A stretch of DNA of 37,183 nucleotides from an uncultured Alphaproteobacteria bacterium (GCA_944390905.1 CALXRR010000015.1:1-37183); one strand, 5' to 3'; counted from the stretch's first letter, positions 8,905 through 16,851 are shown. Translations and numbers: made by a program. The notes: generated by a model not told the origin, from the sequence alone.

Positions 8905-8937
8905 AACCGTTGCTTAAGATTTAAGCAGCGGTTTTTT
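8905..8937 (+). terminator. intrinsic terminator, copy 1
   Basis: AACCGTTGCTTAA pairs with TTAAGCAGCGGTT, followed by TTTTTT. The same hairpin recurs at 9896-9926 after the paralogue. Confidence 0.88.
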
Positions 8938-8938
8938 G

Positions 8939-8966
8939 TTGACATTTTTGTCAAGCAGGTTATAGT
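8939..8966 (+). promoter_or_regulatory. sigma-70 promoter, copy 2 of a duplicated promoter
   Basis: TTGACA (8939-8944), a 16-nt spacer, TATAGT (8961-8966) and GAG. The leader AAAAATATTATTAATT is nearly the same as that of copy 1. It starts directly after the terminator of the preceding gene. Confidence 0.82.
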
Positions 8967-9007
8967 GAGGGGTAGAAAAATATTATTAATTCTTAAATTT
9001 TTGTGTT

Positions 9008-9871
9008 ATGTTTACAACTATTATTATTTGCGGAATATTGATTCTGCTGATTTTCGGAGGATGGCTGAGCTATCAACGAAAGCTGGACAAAGCCTTTAAG
9101 GAACAGAGTGAGCGAGAGCCAATGTTTGACCTTGACCGAGATGTTAAGCCGGGGCTGGACAGAGAGGCTTGGAATATAAGAAAACGTCGCGCCTTTATGT
9201 TTATGGTTTCTACAATAGGCGGAGTCATAGTGATTGGTGCGCTAATCTGCGGCATAATGGAATGGAATGCCGGTGCCGAGCAGAGGCAAATAGCAAAGGC
9301 TGAAAAACAACGCCAAGCTGAGCTGGAAGGTGATGTGGCACTGTTTTCAGAGGCAGCTATCCGAAAACGTTTTATCAAGTCTCAGCAAAAAGAGTTGGAC
9401 AAGCTGCAAGCTAAACTCGACAAGCTGGAGGCGGAGAAACAACGTCTGCAAATTGAGTGGCAAAATGACCTGAAAAAGCTTTCCACACCACTTAAATTAG
9501 CTCGAGATTCGGTGTATTATCGTAGCTTGGCTGATTTGAACGAGGAACAAACCGAAATTAACTCTGATATAGCCGCGGTGCAGAGTGAAACCATTGAAAT
9601 GTGGCGAAATGATGCCGGTGGTGATATATTGTTGTATTTGTTTTTATTGGGTATTGCTGTATGGGGGGCTAGTATCTGTTTTGGAAAAAGGTTTTATTGG
9701 TCAGGTGCCGCAGTAGTGTCGGTCCTGTGGATTGTACTGATGAATCTGGTAGGCGGACAATGGTCTGATATAGTACTTATATTGATGCCGGCATGTGTGG
9801 CGGTTTATTTTGGATATATGGCACTTACAGAAATTGGGATATATGGTACTTACAGAAATATTGATGATTGA
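9008..9871 (+). CDS. unknown membrane protein with cytoplasmic-type coiled coil, paralogue 2
   Basis: 287 residues, family not recognised. Membrane segments lie at about 3-19 and 65-85. A highly charged coiled coil (about 92-197, heptad-like QKELDKLQAKLDKLEAEKQR) follows, then three membrane segments (about 206-224, 231-248, 256-274). The layout matches the gene at 8198, but the soluble part is ~50 residues longer and clearly coiled-coil. As in paralogue 1, no Shine-Dalgarno sequence precedes the ATG. The duplicated promoter and terminator make it an independent single-gene transcription unit. Function is unknown. Confidence 0.7.
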   Translation: MFTTIIICGILILLIFGGWLSYQRKLDKAFKEQSEREPMFDLDRDVKPGLDREAWNIRKRRAFMFMVSTIGGVIVIGALICGIMEWNAGAEQRQIAKAEKQRQAELEGDVALFSEAAIRKRFIKSQQKELDKLQAKLDKLEAEKQRLQIEWQNDLKKLSTPLKLARDSVYYRSLADLNEEQTEINSDIAAVQSETIEMWRNDAGGDILLYLFLLGIAVWGASICFGKRFYWSGAAVVSVLWIVLMNLVGGQWSDIVLILMPACVAVYFGYMALTEIGIYGTYRNIDD

Positions 9872-9894
9872 TTAAAGATTCTGAGCTAAATAGA

Positions 9895-9932
9895 AAACCG
9901 TTGCTTAAGATTTAAGCAGCGGTTTTGTTTTG
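9895..9932 (+). terminator. intrinsic terminator, copy 2
   Basis: AACCGTTGCTTAA/TTAAGCAGCGGTT has the same arms as copy 1 and is followed by TTGTTTTGT. It ends the unit of paralogue 2. Confidence 0.85.
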
Positions 9933-9942
9933 TCGGCATAAC

Positions 9943-9976
9943 AAAAAAGCCTGCCTAAATACAGCAGACTTTTTAT
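9943..9976 (-). terminator. intrinsic terminator of rpmJ
   Basis: On the minus strand AAGTCTGCTG pairs imperfectly with CAGGCTT and runs into TTTTTT. It lies downstream of the rpmJ stop. Confidence 0.7.
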
Positions 9977-10002
9977 AAAACATCTAAAGTGATTATCAAA
10001 AA

Positions 10003-10128
10003 TTAGCCCTGACGTGCTTTGAGCTTCGGGTTCTTTTTATTAATGATATAAACGCGACCTTTGCGACGTACAACTTTGCAATCTTTATCGCGTACTTTCT
10101 TAGACTTTAATGAGCTATAAACTTTCAT
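10003..10128 (-). CDS. rpmJ: 50S ribosomal protein L36
   Basis: 41 residues. The N-terminal [20 protein letters not shown] and the motif [21 protein letters not shown] are those of the alphaproteobacterial single-Cys (zinc-ligand-poor) L36, which stands alone rather than in the spc operon. It is a small basic protein of the large subunit. GGAAAG precedes the ATG. A minus-strand promoter-like TTGACA (10182-10187) and TAAGTT (10159-10164), 17 nt apart, could drive it. It is monocistronic and ends in its own terminator. Confidence 0.96.
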   Translation of the reverse strand: MKVYSSLKSKKVRDKDCKVVRRKGRVYIINKKNPKLKARQG

Positions 10129-10215
10129 TTTTCTTTCCTTATATAAATATTTGCCTGAAACTTATGATAAAAGAGAGCGTTTGTCAACCATAAAATTATA
10201 TTTTTGGTAAAAAAC

Positions 10216-10243
10216 TTGATATTCTTGTGTTTATCTTTATAAT
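10216..10243 (+). promoter_or_regulatory. sigma-70 promoter for the secreted protein gene
   Basis: TTGATA (10216-10221), a 16-nt spacer and a perfect TATAAT (10238-10243). The predicted start near 10250 lies just before the AAGGAG ribosome-binding site at 10256-10261. Confidence 0.75.
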
Positions 10244-10268
10244 CAGCAGTGGTTTAAGGAGAATCCTG

Positions 10269-10952
10269 ATGATGAAAAAATGTTTTGCTTGGGCTTTGTT
10301 GGCGAGTTTGTGCGGGGGTGTGGCTCCGGCTAAGGCGGAGATGGCTTATTTGGATGAAGTGCGGGCACTAGGCGCCGTGGCCGGACAAGGATTGGCTTGT
10401 GGGGCGGCTAAATATGATACTTTTGAGATGCTGGCTATGGCTATCTTAATCTCTAAGGCGCCTAGCGATAATTTGCAGGCGCAGGCGATGTATGCTTATA
10501 ATGAAGAAAAGGCAAACGCTTACCTATCCAAGCAATATGACGGAATGTTTGAGTGTGCCGAGATTAATGCCAGATTTGATAATCAGGGGATTTTTGAGGC
10601 AGTGCTCTATGCCGACGGAACTATCAAAATGCCCGATGGCAAAATTATTACGCCAAGGCAGGCTTATGATGCCAGACAGATTTATAATCCGGATAAGCAG
10701 GCACGCCAAAAAGCGCAAAAAATTTATGATGGCGGTAATAATGTAAAAGTCGGCGAGATTAGCATTAAACCTTATGGTAATGAAAAAGATGTGCAGACCG
10801 TGTATGCCGGTGCTGCCAATGTACAGTCTTCGGTGAGTTTGCCGGATAGTGCAAAAGCTGTGTCCGCAAGCTCAAGCGTGGAGGCGAATCCGTCGCGATA
10901 TTCTCAGCCGGTGGCTGAAAACAGTGTCGGGCATATTAAGTCTAAGTGGTAG
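10269..10952 (+). CDS. unknown secreted protein with signal peptide
   Basis: 227 residues from ATG 10269 (AAGGAG 7 nt upstream; a second ATG follows directly). A longer frame from 10227 would start upstream of the promoter's transcription start, so it is not used. The N-terminus MMKKCFAWALLASLCGGVAPAKA is a Sec signal peptide with an AKA cleavage site. The mature part is mixed, with an Ala/Ser-rich low-complexity C-terminus (about 175-225). I do not recognise the family. A conserved role in the periplasm is possible but not shown. Its neighbours rpmJ and ettA give no functional clue. Confidence 0.75.
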   Translation: MMKKCFAWALLASLCGGVAPAKAEMAYLDEVRALGAVAGQGLACGAAKYDTFEMLAMAILISKAPSDNLQAQAMYAYNEEKANAYLSKQYDGMFECAEINARFDNQGIFEAVLYADGTIKMPDGKIITPRQAYDARQIYNPDKQARQKAQKIYDGGNNVKVGEISIKPYGNEKDVQTVYAGAANVQSSVSLPDSAKAVSASSSVEANPSRYSQPVAENSVGHIKSKW

Positions 10953-11063
10953 CAGAGGCCAGAGTGCCGGAGTTTAAAATGATTGCAACTTCTGAAAAAT
11001 CATTTATACTGCGGCGAAAGTTGTTTTTTGTTTGATTATAAATTATGAGGAGTGTTGAGGCTT

Positions 11064-12767
11064 ATGGCGTCTTATCAGTATATTTTTGTAATGCAGAACC
11101 TGACCAAAGTATTCCCCAATGGAAAGGAATTGTTTAAGGGGATTACGTTGTCTTTTCTTCCGGGGGCAAAAATCGGCGTCTTGGGTGTGAATGGTGCCGG
11201 TAAGTCTACGTTGCTCAGAATTATGGCCGGAGTGGATAAAGAGTTTAATGGTGAGGCTTGGGCGGCCGATGGTGTCAAGGTCGGATATTTGGAGCAAGAA
11301 CCAAAGCTTGATCCTAACAAAAATGTGATGGAAAATATTATGGATGGTTTGAGCGAAACCAGAGATTTGCTCAAGCGATTTGAAGAAGTTTCAATGAAGT
11401 TCGCCGAGCCGATGAGCGATGATGAGATGAATGCCCTGATTGAAGAGCAAGCCGCCCTGCAGGAAAAGATTGATGCCTGTAACGGTTGGGATTTTGAACG
11501 CACCATTCAAATCGCGATGGATGCGTTGCGCTGCCCGCCGGCTGATGCCGATGTGACCAAGCTTTCAGGCGGAGAAAAACGTCGCGTGGCATTGTGCCGC
11601 TTGTTGTTGCAAAAGCCAGATATGCTCCTGCTTGATGAGCCGACCAACCATCTGGATGCCGAATCGGTGGCGTGGTTGGAAAAGCATTTGCGCGATTATA
11701 ACGGTACGGTGGTGATGGTTACGCATGACCGCTACTTTTTGGACAATGTTACCGGTTGGATTTTGGAACTCGACCGCGGGCAGGGTATCCCCTATGAAGG
11801 AAACTATACCTCTTGGTTGGAGCAAAAGGAAAAACGCTTGGCGCAAGAAGCCAAAGAAGAATCGGCTCGCCAGCGGACTTTGGCTAACGAGTTGGAGTGG
11901 ATACGCAAAAATCCTAAAGCTCGTCAGGCTAAGTCTAAGGCGCGTATTAATGCTTATGATGAACTGCTTTCTGCCGCAACGAAAGAGAAAATTACGCAGG
12001 CGCATATCAATATTCCGATGACGGAGCGTTTGGGTGATTTGGTGATTGAAGCAAACAACATCAGCAAGGGGTATGGTGACCGCCTGTTGATTGATAATTT
12101 GTCTTTCAAAATCCCCAAGGGTGCAATCGTGGGTATCATCGGGCCGAACGGTGCCGGTAAAACGACTTTGTTCCGGATGATTACAGGGCAGGAAAAGCCA
12201 GATTCAGGTGAAATCAGAATCGGTGAAACCGTCGACCTTGGCTATGTTGACCAAGGGCGTGATGAGCTTAATCCCGATAAGACCGTGTGGGAGGAAATCT
12301 CTGACGGGTTAGACATTATTCAACTTGGCAAAAAAGAGATGCCGTCGCGCGCTTATGTGGGGCAATTTAACTTTAAGGGTGGCGACCAGCAGAAAAAAGT
12401 CGGTCAGCTCTCCGGTGGTGAGCGCAACCGTGTGCATTTGGCCAAGATGCTGCGCAAAGGGGCTAATGTGATTTTGCTCGATGAGCCTACCAATGATTTG
12501 GATGTTGATACTTTACGCTCGTTGGAAGAGGGGATTATGGACTACCCCGGATGTGTATTGGTAACCTCTCACGACCGTTGGTTCTTAGACCGTTTGGCAA
12601 CGCATATTTTAGCCTATGAAGGTGACTCGCAAGTGGTGTGGTTTGAAGGCAACTTTGAGGAATATGAAAAAGATAAGCGTCGTCATTTGGGTGATGAGGC
12701 GTGCAATCCGCATAGAATCAAATATAAGCCTTTGGCTCGCCACGGTGCCCGTGGAGCCCTAGGTTAG
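11064..12767 (+). CDS. ettA: energy-dependent translational throttle protein (ABC-F)
   Basis: 567 residues from ATG 11064. Two ABC domains are present. The first has [17 protein letters not shown] and [11 protein letters not shown]; the second has [17 protein letters not shown] and [11 protein letters not shown]. The start ([17 protein letters not shown]) and the EttA arm/linker with [15 protein letters not shown] identify the EttA branch of ABC-F. It binds the ribosomal E site and couples elongation to the ATP/ADP ratio. The normal end KRIRYKPLAR-type (here [10 protein letters not shown]) is followed by HGARGALG. Those last codons and the stop lie inside a dispersed palindromic repeat that continues into the intergenic region, so the C-terminal tail is repeat-derived. 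In-frame GTG 11052 is a weaker start. Confidence 0.95.
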   Translation: MASYQYIFVMQNLTKVFPNGKELFKGITLSFLPGAKIGVLGVNGAGKSTLLRIMAGVDKEFNGEAWAADGVKVGYLEQEPKLDPNKNVMENIMDGLSETRDLLKRFEEVSMKFAEPMSDDEMNALIEEQAALQEKIDACNGWDFERTIQIAMDALRCPPADADVTKLSGGEKRRVALCRLLLQKPDMLLLDEPTNHLDAESVAWLEKHLRDYNGTVVMVTHDRYFLDNVTGWILELDRGQGIPYEGNYTSWLEQKEKRLAQEAKEESARQRTLANELEWIRKNPKARQAKSKARINAYDELLSAATKEKITQAHINIPMTERLGDLVIEANNISKGYGDRLLIDNLSFKIPKGAIVGIIGPNGAGKTTLFRMITGQEKPDSGEIRIGETVDLGYVDQGRDELNPDKTVWEEISDGLDIIQLGKKEMPSRAYVGQFNFKGGDQQKKVGQLSGGERNRVHLAKMLRKGANVILLDEPTNDLDVDTLRSLEEGIMDYPGCVLVTSHDRWFLDRLATHILAYEGDSQVVWFEGNFEEYEKDKRRHLGDEACNPHRIKYKPLARHGARGALG

Positions 12768-12851
12768 CTGTTGGAAGCGGGTGCCGCTTCACCCACTAGG
12801 TTAGCGGTTGATGGATAGGGGCATAGGGCGAACTGCGTTCGCATAGTGCCG
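12738..12851. repeat. mosaic palindromic repeat overlapping ettA 3' end
   Basis: It begins with CCACGGTGCCCGTGG (12740-12754) and continues AGCCCTAGGTTAGCTG, GGAAGCGGGTGCCGCTTCACCC, GGATAGGGGCA and GCGAACTGCGTTCGC. The same blocks recur in other orders at 14541-14985, 19068-19223, 21444-21533 and 33776-33950. Confidence 0.8.
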
Positions 12852-12921
12852 GTGTTGAGTTTTGGGCACTGGATCCCCGGGACAAGCCCGAGGATGACAG
12901 TGCGGATAAAGGGATAAAAAA
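12852..12921. repeat. GLDPGI-type alphaproteobacterial palindrome, copy 1
   Basis: An imperfect palindrome CACTGGATCCCCGGG / CCCGAGGATGACAGTG (12867-12902), then GGGATAAAAA leading directly into the stop codon of gene A. The same element in the same position follows gene B and two truncated gene ends. Confidence 0.85.
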
Positions 12922-13857
12922 CTAGAAAGCCATGACCGGACGAACGGAGAGGGTGCTGGAGTAGTTGCCCTTACTGCCGTAGTTCATATTGAACGAACCA
13001 CTCGTACTGGCGTTGAAGTACCACGCGCGGGTGGTGAAGGAGTACTCAGACGATGACCAAACGCTCTCATATCCACTGGATACATTTCCTAGGATTGTAC
13101 CTCCGGCAATGGTAATACTGGCATTTACTTTGGTGAAATTGACGGAATTATTAAGGTTATTCAATAAGCCACCTGAAGGTAGGCACCAACTCTTTCCGCT
13201 TGGGGTGCCTGTTGGTTTATAATTCTTAGCTGCCCATGCTGCGGGGTAAGTTGAGCTATTACCTTGAGCGGTAATTTTATCCGTATTAGTACAACTGGCT
13301 TGTACATCAGTCGGAGTTGAGCCATAGTTAGTAAGTCCCGGAATATCCGTACCAGATTCATCCCATGCAATACCGGTCTTAACCGGCTTAACCGTCATAA
13401 TCCAGCCATTCTGGCTGGCGGATTTTTCGTAGATAACTACACCAAGCAGAGTTTTAGAGCTTAATCTATCTTGCGAGCAAGCGCCATCGCTGTAATACAA
13501 TGCACCGATGACGCAGTCTGAATAATCAGGTTCACTACTCTTACAAGTACCGTTTTGCCAAACATACCCGTCAGCGCAAGAGCAGTAATTATATTTGCCA
13601 TTGCAGGCTTGGCTGGCGCCGCCGGTTTGGTTGGTGCCGGTGCAGGAGAGGGTGAAACCAAGGTCATTACATATTTCCGACTCGGATTTGAAGCAAGCCC
13701 ATTTGTTGCCGAAGGGGCATTTGACACCAGAGCCGCCGGAGCAAGAGGTTTCGGTATAGCCCAGTGTGGCGCAATCCTGCGTGGCGACGCATTGAGCGTT
13801 AATAGTTTGAGGGATTAAGGACAGACTTGTCCCTATTAACAAAAAGCGTATTTTCAT
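12922..13857 (-). CDS. gene A: secreted Cys-rich protein with C-type-lectin-like variable domain
   Basis: 311 residues from ATG 13857. An upstream in-frame extension to 13962 would run through the structured leader and is not used. Residues 1-21 (MKIRFLLIGTSLSLIPQTINA) are a Sec signal peptide. Residues ~22-125 are Cys-rich, with the unit CNGKYNYCSCADGYVWQNGTC. Residues ~130-311 form a DUF1566/FISUMP-like domain with GVVIYEKS, SWCLPSGGLL, VWSSSEYS and a terminal VRPVMAF. Genes B and C are paralogues. The last ~45 codons before VRPV differ from gene B almost only at codon positions 1 and 2, with third base C or T, which is typical of a DGR target. The likely role is a surface or secreted binding protein with a variable ligand face (inference). 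Confidence 0.88.
   Translation of the reverse strand: MKIRFLLIGTSLSLIPQTINAQCVATQDCATLGYTETSCSGGSGVKCPFGNKWACFKSESEICNDLGFTLSCTGTNQTGGASQACNGKYNYCSCADGYVWQNGTCKSSEPDYSDCVIGALYYSDGACSQDRLSSKTLLGVVIYEKSASQNGWIMTVKPVKTGIAWDESGTDIPGLTNYGSTPTDVQASCTNTDKITAQGNSSTYPAAWAAKNYKPTGTPSGKSWCLPSGGLLNNLNNSVNFTKVNASITIAGGTILGNVSSGYESVWSSSEYSFTTRAWYFNASTSGSFNMNYGSKGNYSSTLSVRPVMAF
12946..13077 (-). other. candidate DGR variable region, gene A
   Basis: The segment lies between the invariant blocks GGATAT and GTTCGTCCG. Compared with gene B, the differing codons are of the form NNC or NNT (TTC, ACC, ACC, CGC, TAC, AAC, AGT, AAT, GGC and so on). The anchors TGG TCR TCG TCT GAG TAC TCC and ACG AGT GGT TCG TTC are unchanged. 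Most differences can be derived from a template with AAC or AAT codons by changing adenines. Confidence 0.75.
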
Positions 13858-14042
13858 AACAAAAGCTCCATTGTTTTTATAGTTAAACAAACTCGCCAGA
13901 GTCATGAAAACTAAGGCGAGCGGAGCTGAAAAACTGTAAGAGTAACAGTCGCTGTTATTCAATATATTACCAGCACTCCGCCACTAGGCGGATATTTCAC
14001 TCTTAGGTGTTTTTCAGACACCGCGGTCGGCTCGTCCGACTG
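13858..14042 (-). ncRNA. structured 5' leader of gene A, candidate novel regulatory RNA
   Basis: Plus-strand coordinates of the arms: CTCGCC 13892-13897 with GGCGAG 13915-13920; CTGAAAAAC 13926-13934 with GTTTTTCAG 14009-14017; TAAGAGT 13937-13943 with ACTCTTA 13999-14005; CCGCC 13978-13982 with GGCGG 13987-13991; GTCGG 14026-14030 with CCGAC 14036-14040. A hairpin GGTGT/ACACC (14006-14022) would compete with the 9-bp helix, which allows two mutually exclusive folds. Loop and core 13944-13977 is almost identical in gene B's leader, while the helices change with compensation. It ends in ATGGAGC near the start codon. Confidence 0.72.
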
Positions 14043-14049
14043 CAAATTC

Positions 14050-14078
14050 AGAATATCACTTTGGCGCCAAGGTTGCAA
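14050..14078 (-). promoter_or_regulatory. sigma-70 promoter with palindromic spacer, gene A
   Basis: Minus strand: TTGCAA (14073-14078), a 17-nt spacer, TATTCT (14050-14055). The spacer contains the perfect palindrome TTGGCGCCAA (14061-14070), unchanged in gene B's promoter and well placed for an operator. Confidence 0.7.
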
Positions 14079-14145
14079 GCGGTTTTTGATGTAGTGGTGA
14101 AATGTGCTTTTTCAAGAGAGAATGGTGACATCATATATTATCCGG

Positions 14146-14160
14146 CTAATTTTGTCTAAC
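14146..14160. repeat. GCTAATTTTGTCTA motif, copy 1
   Basis: GGCTAATTTTGTCTAAC closes the block of upstream sequence shared by genes A and B (14056-14160 and 20421-20525). The motif recurs at 14335, 20509, 20733, 21040, 21133 and 21604, each time followed by a purine-rich tract. Confidence 0.75.
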
Positions 14161-14259
14161 CGATTTTAGGGGAGGTAGGGGTAAAGGAAAGGAGAGGAAT
14201 AGTTTGTGGAATGAAATTTAGTAAAGAAGTGAATGGGCTAAGATAAAAGTGGAGTTCTG

Positions 14260-14356
14260 GCTCCGGCTGAGCCGGAGGCACAAGCTGTGCTAGCTTGTGT
14301 TGGATGGTTGGTTTGGAAAAGATAGCTTGCTGTGGCTAATTTTGTCTAGCGGATTG
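14260..14356. repeat. two-hairpin repeat ending in TAATTTTGTCTAGC, copy 1
   Basis: CTCCGGCtgaGCCGGAG, then CACAAGCtgtgctaGCTTGTG, then GGATGGTTGGTTTGGAAAAGATAGCTTG and GGCTAATTTTGTCTAGC. Three further copies occur at 20623, 20968 and 21533. The second hairpin covaries (AAGC/GCTT against AGGC/GCCT). The stretch between this and 14541 is purine-rich low-complexity DNA with no supported gene. Confidence 0.78.
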
Positions 14357-14540
14357 AGGGAAGGAGGGGATTAAAGAGGGGAGTAGTTGGTGGAGGATGA
14401 AGGAGGGCAAGGATTGGAGGGGATAAAAAAAGAGGGAGAAGTGGGAGGAGGATAAAGAAAGGTAGAGATTGAGGAGAAGGCGGAATAGTAAAGGGTAAAG
14501 AAGAGAGGCAGAGGAGGCGCGACCACCGAGGTTGTTGGAA

Positions 14541-14935
14541 GCGGGGAGCCCCCGCGGGCATTAGTCACCGGTAGCTTGTGCGGTGCCACAAAAGGCGCGA
14601 TGCTTGGGTTGTGCCGGTGTTGAGTTCTTGGCACTGGATCCCCGGGTCAAGCCCGAGGATGACAGTGCCGGTAGTGGGATAAAAACCTAGAAAGCTAGTA
14701 CCGGCCGGAAGCGGGTGCCGCCACGGTGCCCGTGGAGGCGGGGAGCCCCCGCGGGCATTAGTTAGCGGTGGCTTGTTACGTGCCAAAGGAGGCGCGATGC
14801 TTGGATTGTGCAGGAGTTGAGTTCTTGGCACTGGATCCCCGGGACAAGCCCGAGGATGACAGTGCCGGTAGTGGGATAAAAACCTAGAAAGCGAGCACCG
14901 GCCGGAAGCGGGTGCCGCTTCATCCACTAACTTTG
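14541..14935. repeat. 197-bp tandem duplication with two truncated gene-A-type 3' ends
   Basis: Two units start at GCGGGGAGCCCCCGCGGGCATTAG (14541 and 14738), 197 bp apart. Each holds GGCGCGATGCTTGG, a GLDPGI palindrome (14632-14667 and 14829-14864), GGGATAAAAACC and then CTAGAAAGC. On the minus strand the last piece reads R-P-V-L-A-F-stop (14687-14707 and 14884-14905), i.e. the last seven codons of the A/B/C gene family with the rest lost. Minus-strand open frames here are translated repeats, not genes. Confidence 0.8.
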
Positions 14936-15136
14936 TTGTTTGGGAATTGGGGCAGAGAAACGAACTGCGTTCGCACCGTGCCCTTGTTGGGAATCTGAAA
15001 AGCCATTGCTAAATTGTTTTATAAGACATGGAGTGTTGCCGTTTGAGGGATTTATTGGTTATGATAAAAAAAAGTAGATTTTTGTGAAAATTGTGATAAT
15101 ATATGAGTATGGTTTAATATAATTTAGGAGAGTATA

Positions 15137-15652
15137 ATGATTTCAGAAGATAAAAAAACAGTGACCAGTAAAAGTGGTGAAACATTTATGGTTACAGATA
15201 GATATGCTGAAAACCACGGGTCTGCACCTTCATCAGAGCATACTTTGGAGTTGTCACAGTTTGGTTCTAATCATAAAAAAGAAGGTATGTATGTTTTTTA
15301 TGCAGATATAAATGAAGGTAAAAAACTTTCGGTTCGTGATAGTGAGCCTACGGTCGGAACTTATAAAAATGGTAAAAAAGATGGTCCGGCTTATCATTTT
15401 TCTGCTAAAGGTGATTTGGAGTGGGTTGAGATTTATGAAAATGGCGGATTAAAGAAAAGTTATGATGAAAGCAATCCGGAGTTTTCTGAACTCAAAAAGA
15501 CATCAGAAAAAACTTGGGGCGAATATCAAAAAATGTTGAATTCTTTAAGAACAGCTGAAATTGAATATGAGCTTCCGAAAACCGTTAATAATACTAAATC
15601 AGATAATGTTTTTGGTAAAGTATTGGCTAAGTTATCAGGTGCTCAGCGTTAG
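15137..15652 (+). CDS. unknown cytoplasmic protein with MORN-like repeat
   Basis: 171 residues, AT-rich, no signal peptide or membrane segment. The middle (about 75-110) reads GTYKNGKKDGPAYHFSAKGD followed by VEIYENGGLKKSY, which is the G-x-Y-x-N-G-K-x-x-G pattern of MORN/YwqK-type repeats. The C-terminal part is Lys/Glu-rich. AGGAG precedes the ATG at a normal distance. It stands at the edge of the repeat island between a stretch of repeats and pfkA, and it ends with its own terminator. Function is unknown; MORN-like repeats are structural and do not name a role. Confidence 0.72.
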   Translation: MISEDKKTVTSKSGETFMVTDRYAENHGSAPSSEHTLELSQFGSNHKKEGMYVFYADINEGKKLSVRDSEPTVGTYKNGKKDGPAYHFSAKGDLEWVEIYENGGLKKSYDESNPEFSELKKTSEKTWGEYQKMLNSLRTAEIEYELPKTVNNTKSDNVFGKVLAKLSGAQR

Positions 15653-15681
15653 TTGACAGTTGGTTAAAGTCTGGTTGTTAT

Positions 15682-15713
15682 AACTGCTCTTAGATTTAAG
15701 GGCAGTTTTTTTG
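15682..15713 (+). terminator. intrinsic terminator of the MORN-like gene
   Basis: A ten-pair stem, AACTGCTCTTA with TAAGGGCAGTT, followed by T7. Confidence 0.88.
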
Positions 15714-15719
15714 TGAATA

Positions 15720-15753
15720 AAAAAAACACCGTTTGAAATTAATCAAACGGTGT
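15720..15753 (-). terminator. intrinsic terminator of pfkA
   Basis: ACACCGTTTGA and TCAAACGGTGT form a perfect 11-bp stem. On the minus strand it is followed by T8 or more. Together with the neighbouring terminator it separates two convergent genes. Confidence 0.9.
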
Positions 15754-15771
15754 CGGGGTAAATGCGAATAA

Positions 15772-16851
15772 TTAAATTTCGCCGATGTACATGCCCAAAG
15801 CTTTGGCGGCTTTGACGTAGTCACTGTTGACGTTGAGCAAGGTGGTGCCTTCTTTGACAACTTTTTCAATATCGACGGCATCAATCTTGCCGTTTTTCCA
15901 GACGACCATTTTGTTGGTCTCATCTTGGGCTAAGAGCTCAACAGCTTTGGCTCCGAACAAGGCTGCCAAGATGCGGTCAAAGCAGCTGGGGTTGCCGGAA
16001 CGCTGAATGTGTCCTAAAGTGGTGACGCGAACCTGAAACTCTTTGTAGCGGTTGCTGATTTCGGCATTGAGATAATTGCCGATACCGCCGTAAACAGCCT
16101 CACCGACCAAGTTCTTTTTGTTGGACAGATGTTCACCGCTCTCGGTCTTGATGCCTTCAGAAACAACAATAACGGCGTGGTTGCGCCCAGAAGCTTTGAT
16201 TTCTTTGAGCTTGTTGATAACTCCATCAATCTTATAAGGAATCTCAGGTACAAGGCAAACGTCAGCTTGTCCGGCAAGGGCTGATTGCAGAGCCAAGTGA
16301 CCGGCATCACGCCCCATAACCTCGCAAATCAAGGCGCGGTGGTGAGAACGTGCTGTCCAGTTTAAGTCATCAACGGCGTTGGTGCAGGCTTGGCAAGCAG
16401 AGTTGAAACCAACCGAAAACTCGGTAATCGGGGTGTCATTATCGATGGTTTTAGGAATACCCATCATCTTAATACCGGCACCTTTGCAATAGTTGCCGAC
16501 GATGTTCATGCTGCCGTCGCCGCCTACAACTACTACGGCATCAAGCCCTAATTCTTTGACGCCTTCGCCAAAACGACGTGACATTTCTGCCAATGATTCC
16601 ATCTTGACGCCTTTGTTTAACGAGCCAAGGTAGGAACCGCTTAAGCGCGGCCAAGGAGTGTCTGAAAAATTTTCAACGGTAAGAACTTCATAAGACAGCG
16701 GTTTTTCTGTTAAACCGTCAGTACCATTGTGGATGCCATAAACTTCCCACCCTTTGATGGTAGCGGCATTAACCACTGCTCTGATTACGGCATTGAGGCC
16801 GGCGCAGTCGCCGCCGCTGGTCAATATTCCAATTCTTTTATGCTTTGTCAT
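15772..16851 (-). CDS. pfkA: 6-phosphofructokinase (ATP- or PPi-dependent)
   Basis: 359 residues from ATG 16851, with AGGAG 10 nt upstream; the frame continues upstream to 17028, but those 59 residues are not part of the family. It phosphorylates fructose 6-phosphate in glycolysis. Visible marks are GILTSGGDCAGLNAVIR (7-23), GGDGS (110-114), PKTIDND (133-139) and MGRDAGHLAL. GGDGS (Gly at the position of E. coli Gly104) suggests ATP use. Lys in PKTIDND (where E. coli PfkA has Gly124) is shared with PPi-dependent enzymes and with some ATP enzymes. The phosphate donor therefore cannot be decided here. It has its own terminator. Confidence 0.93.
   Translation of the reverse strand: MTKHKRIGILTSGGDCAGLNAVIRAVVNAATIKGWEVYGIHNGTDGLTEKPLSYEVLTVENFSDTPWPRLSGSYLGSLNKGVKMESLAEMSRRFGEGVKELGLDAVVVVGGDGSMNIVGNYCKGAGIKMMGIPKTIDNDTPITEFSVGFNSACQACTNAVDDLNWTARSHHRALICEVMGRDAGHLALQSALAGQADVCLVPEIPYKIDGVINKLKEIKASGRNHAVIVVSEGIKTESGEHLSNKKNLVGEAVYGGIGNYLNAEISNRYKEFQVRVTTLGHIQRSGNPSCFDRILAALFGAKAVELLAQDETNKMVVWKNGKIDAVDIEKVVKEGTTLLNVNSDYVKAAKALGMYIGEI

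Noticed and set aside
12867-12902. GLDPGI palindrome as a terminator for gene A
   Set aside because: The stem is imperfect and not followed by a T-run; it occurs also away from intact genes, so it is listed as a repeat.
13858-14160. Integron attC site (folded, covarying recombination site)
   Set aside because: No integrase, no RYYYAAC/GTTRRRY core pair at the ends, and the element lies between a promoter and a start codon, which fits a leader RNA better. Not fully excluded.
14346-14927. Several minus-strand open frames with Pro/Ser-rich or GLDPGI-like products
   Set aside because: They are translations of the tandem repeat and the purine-rich filler, without ribosome-binding sites or family resemblance.
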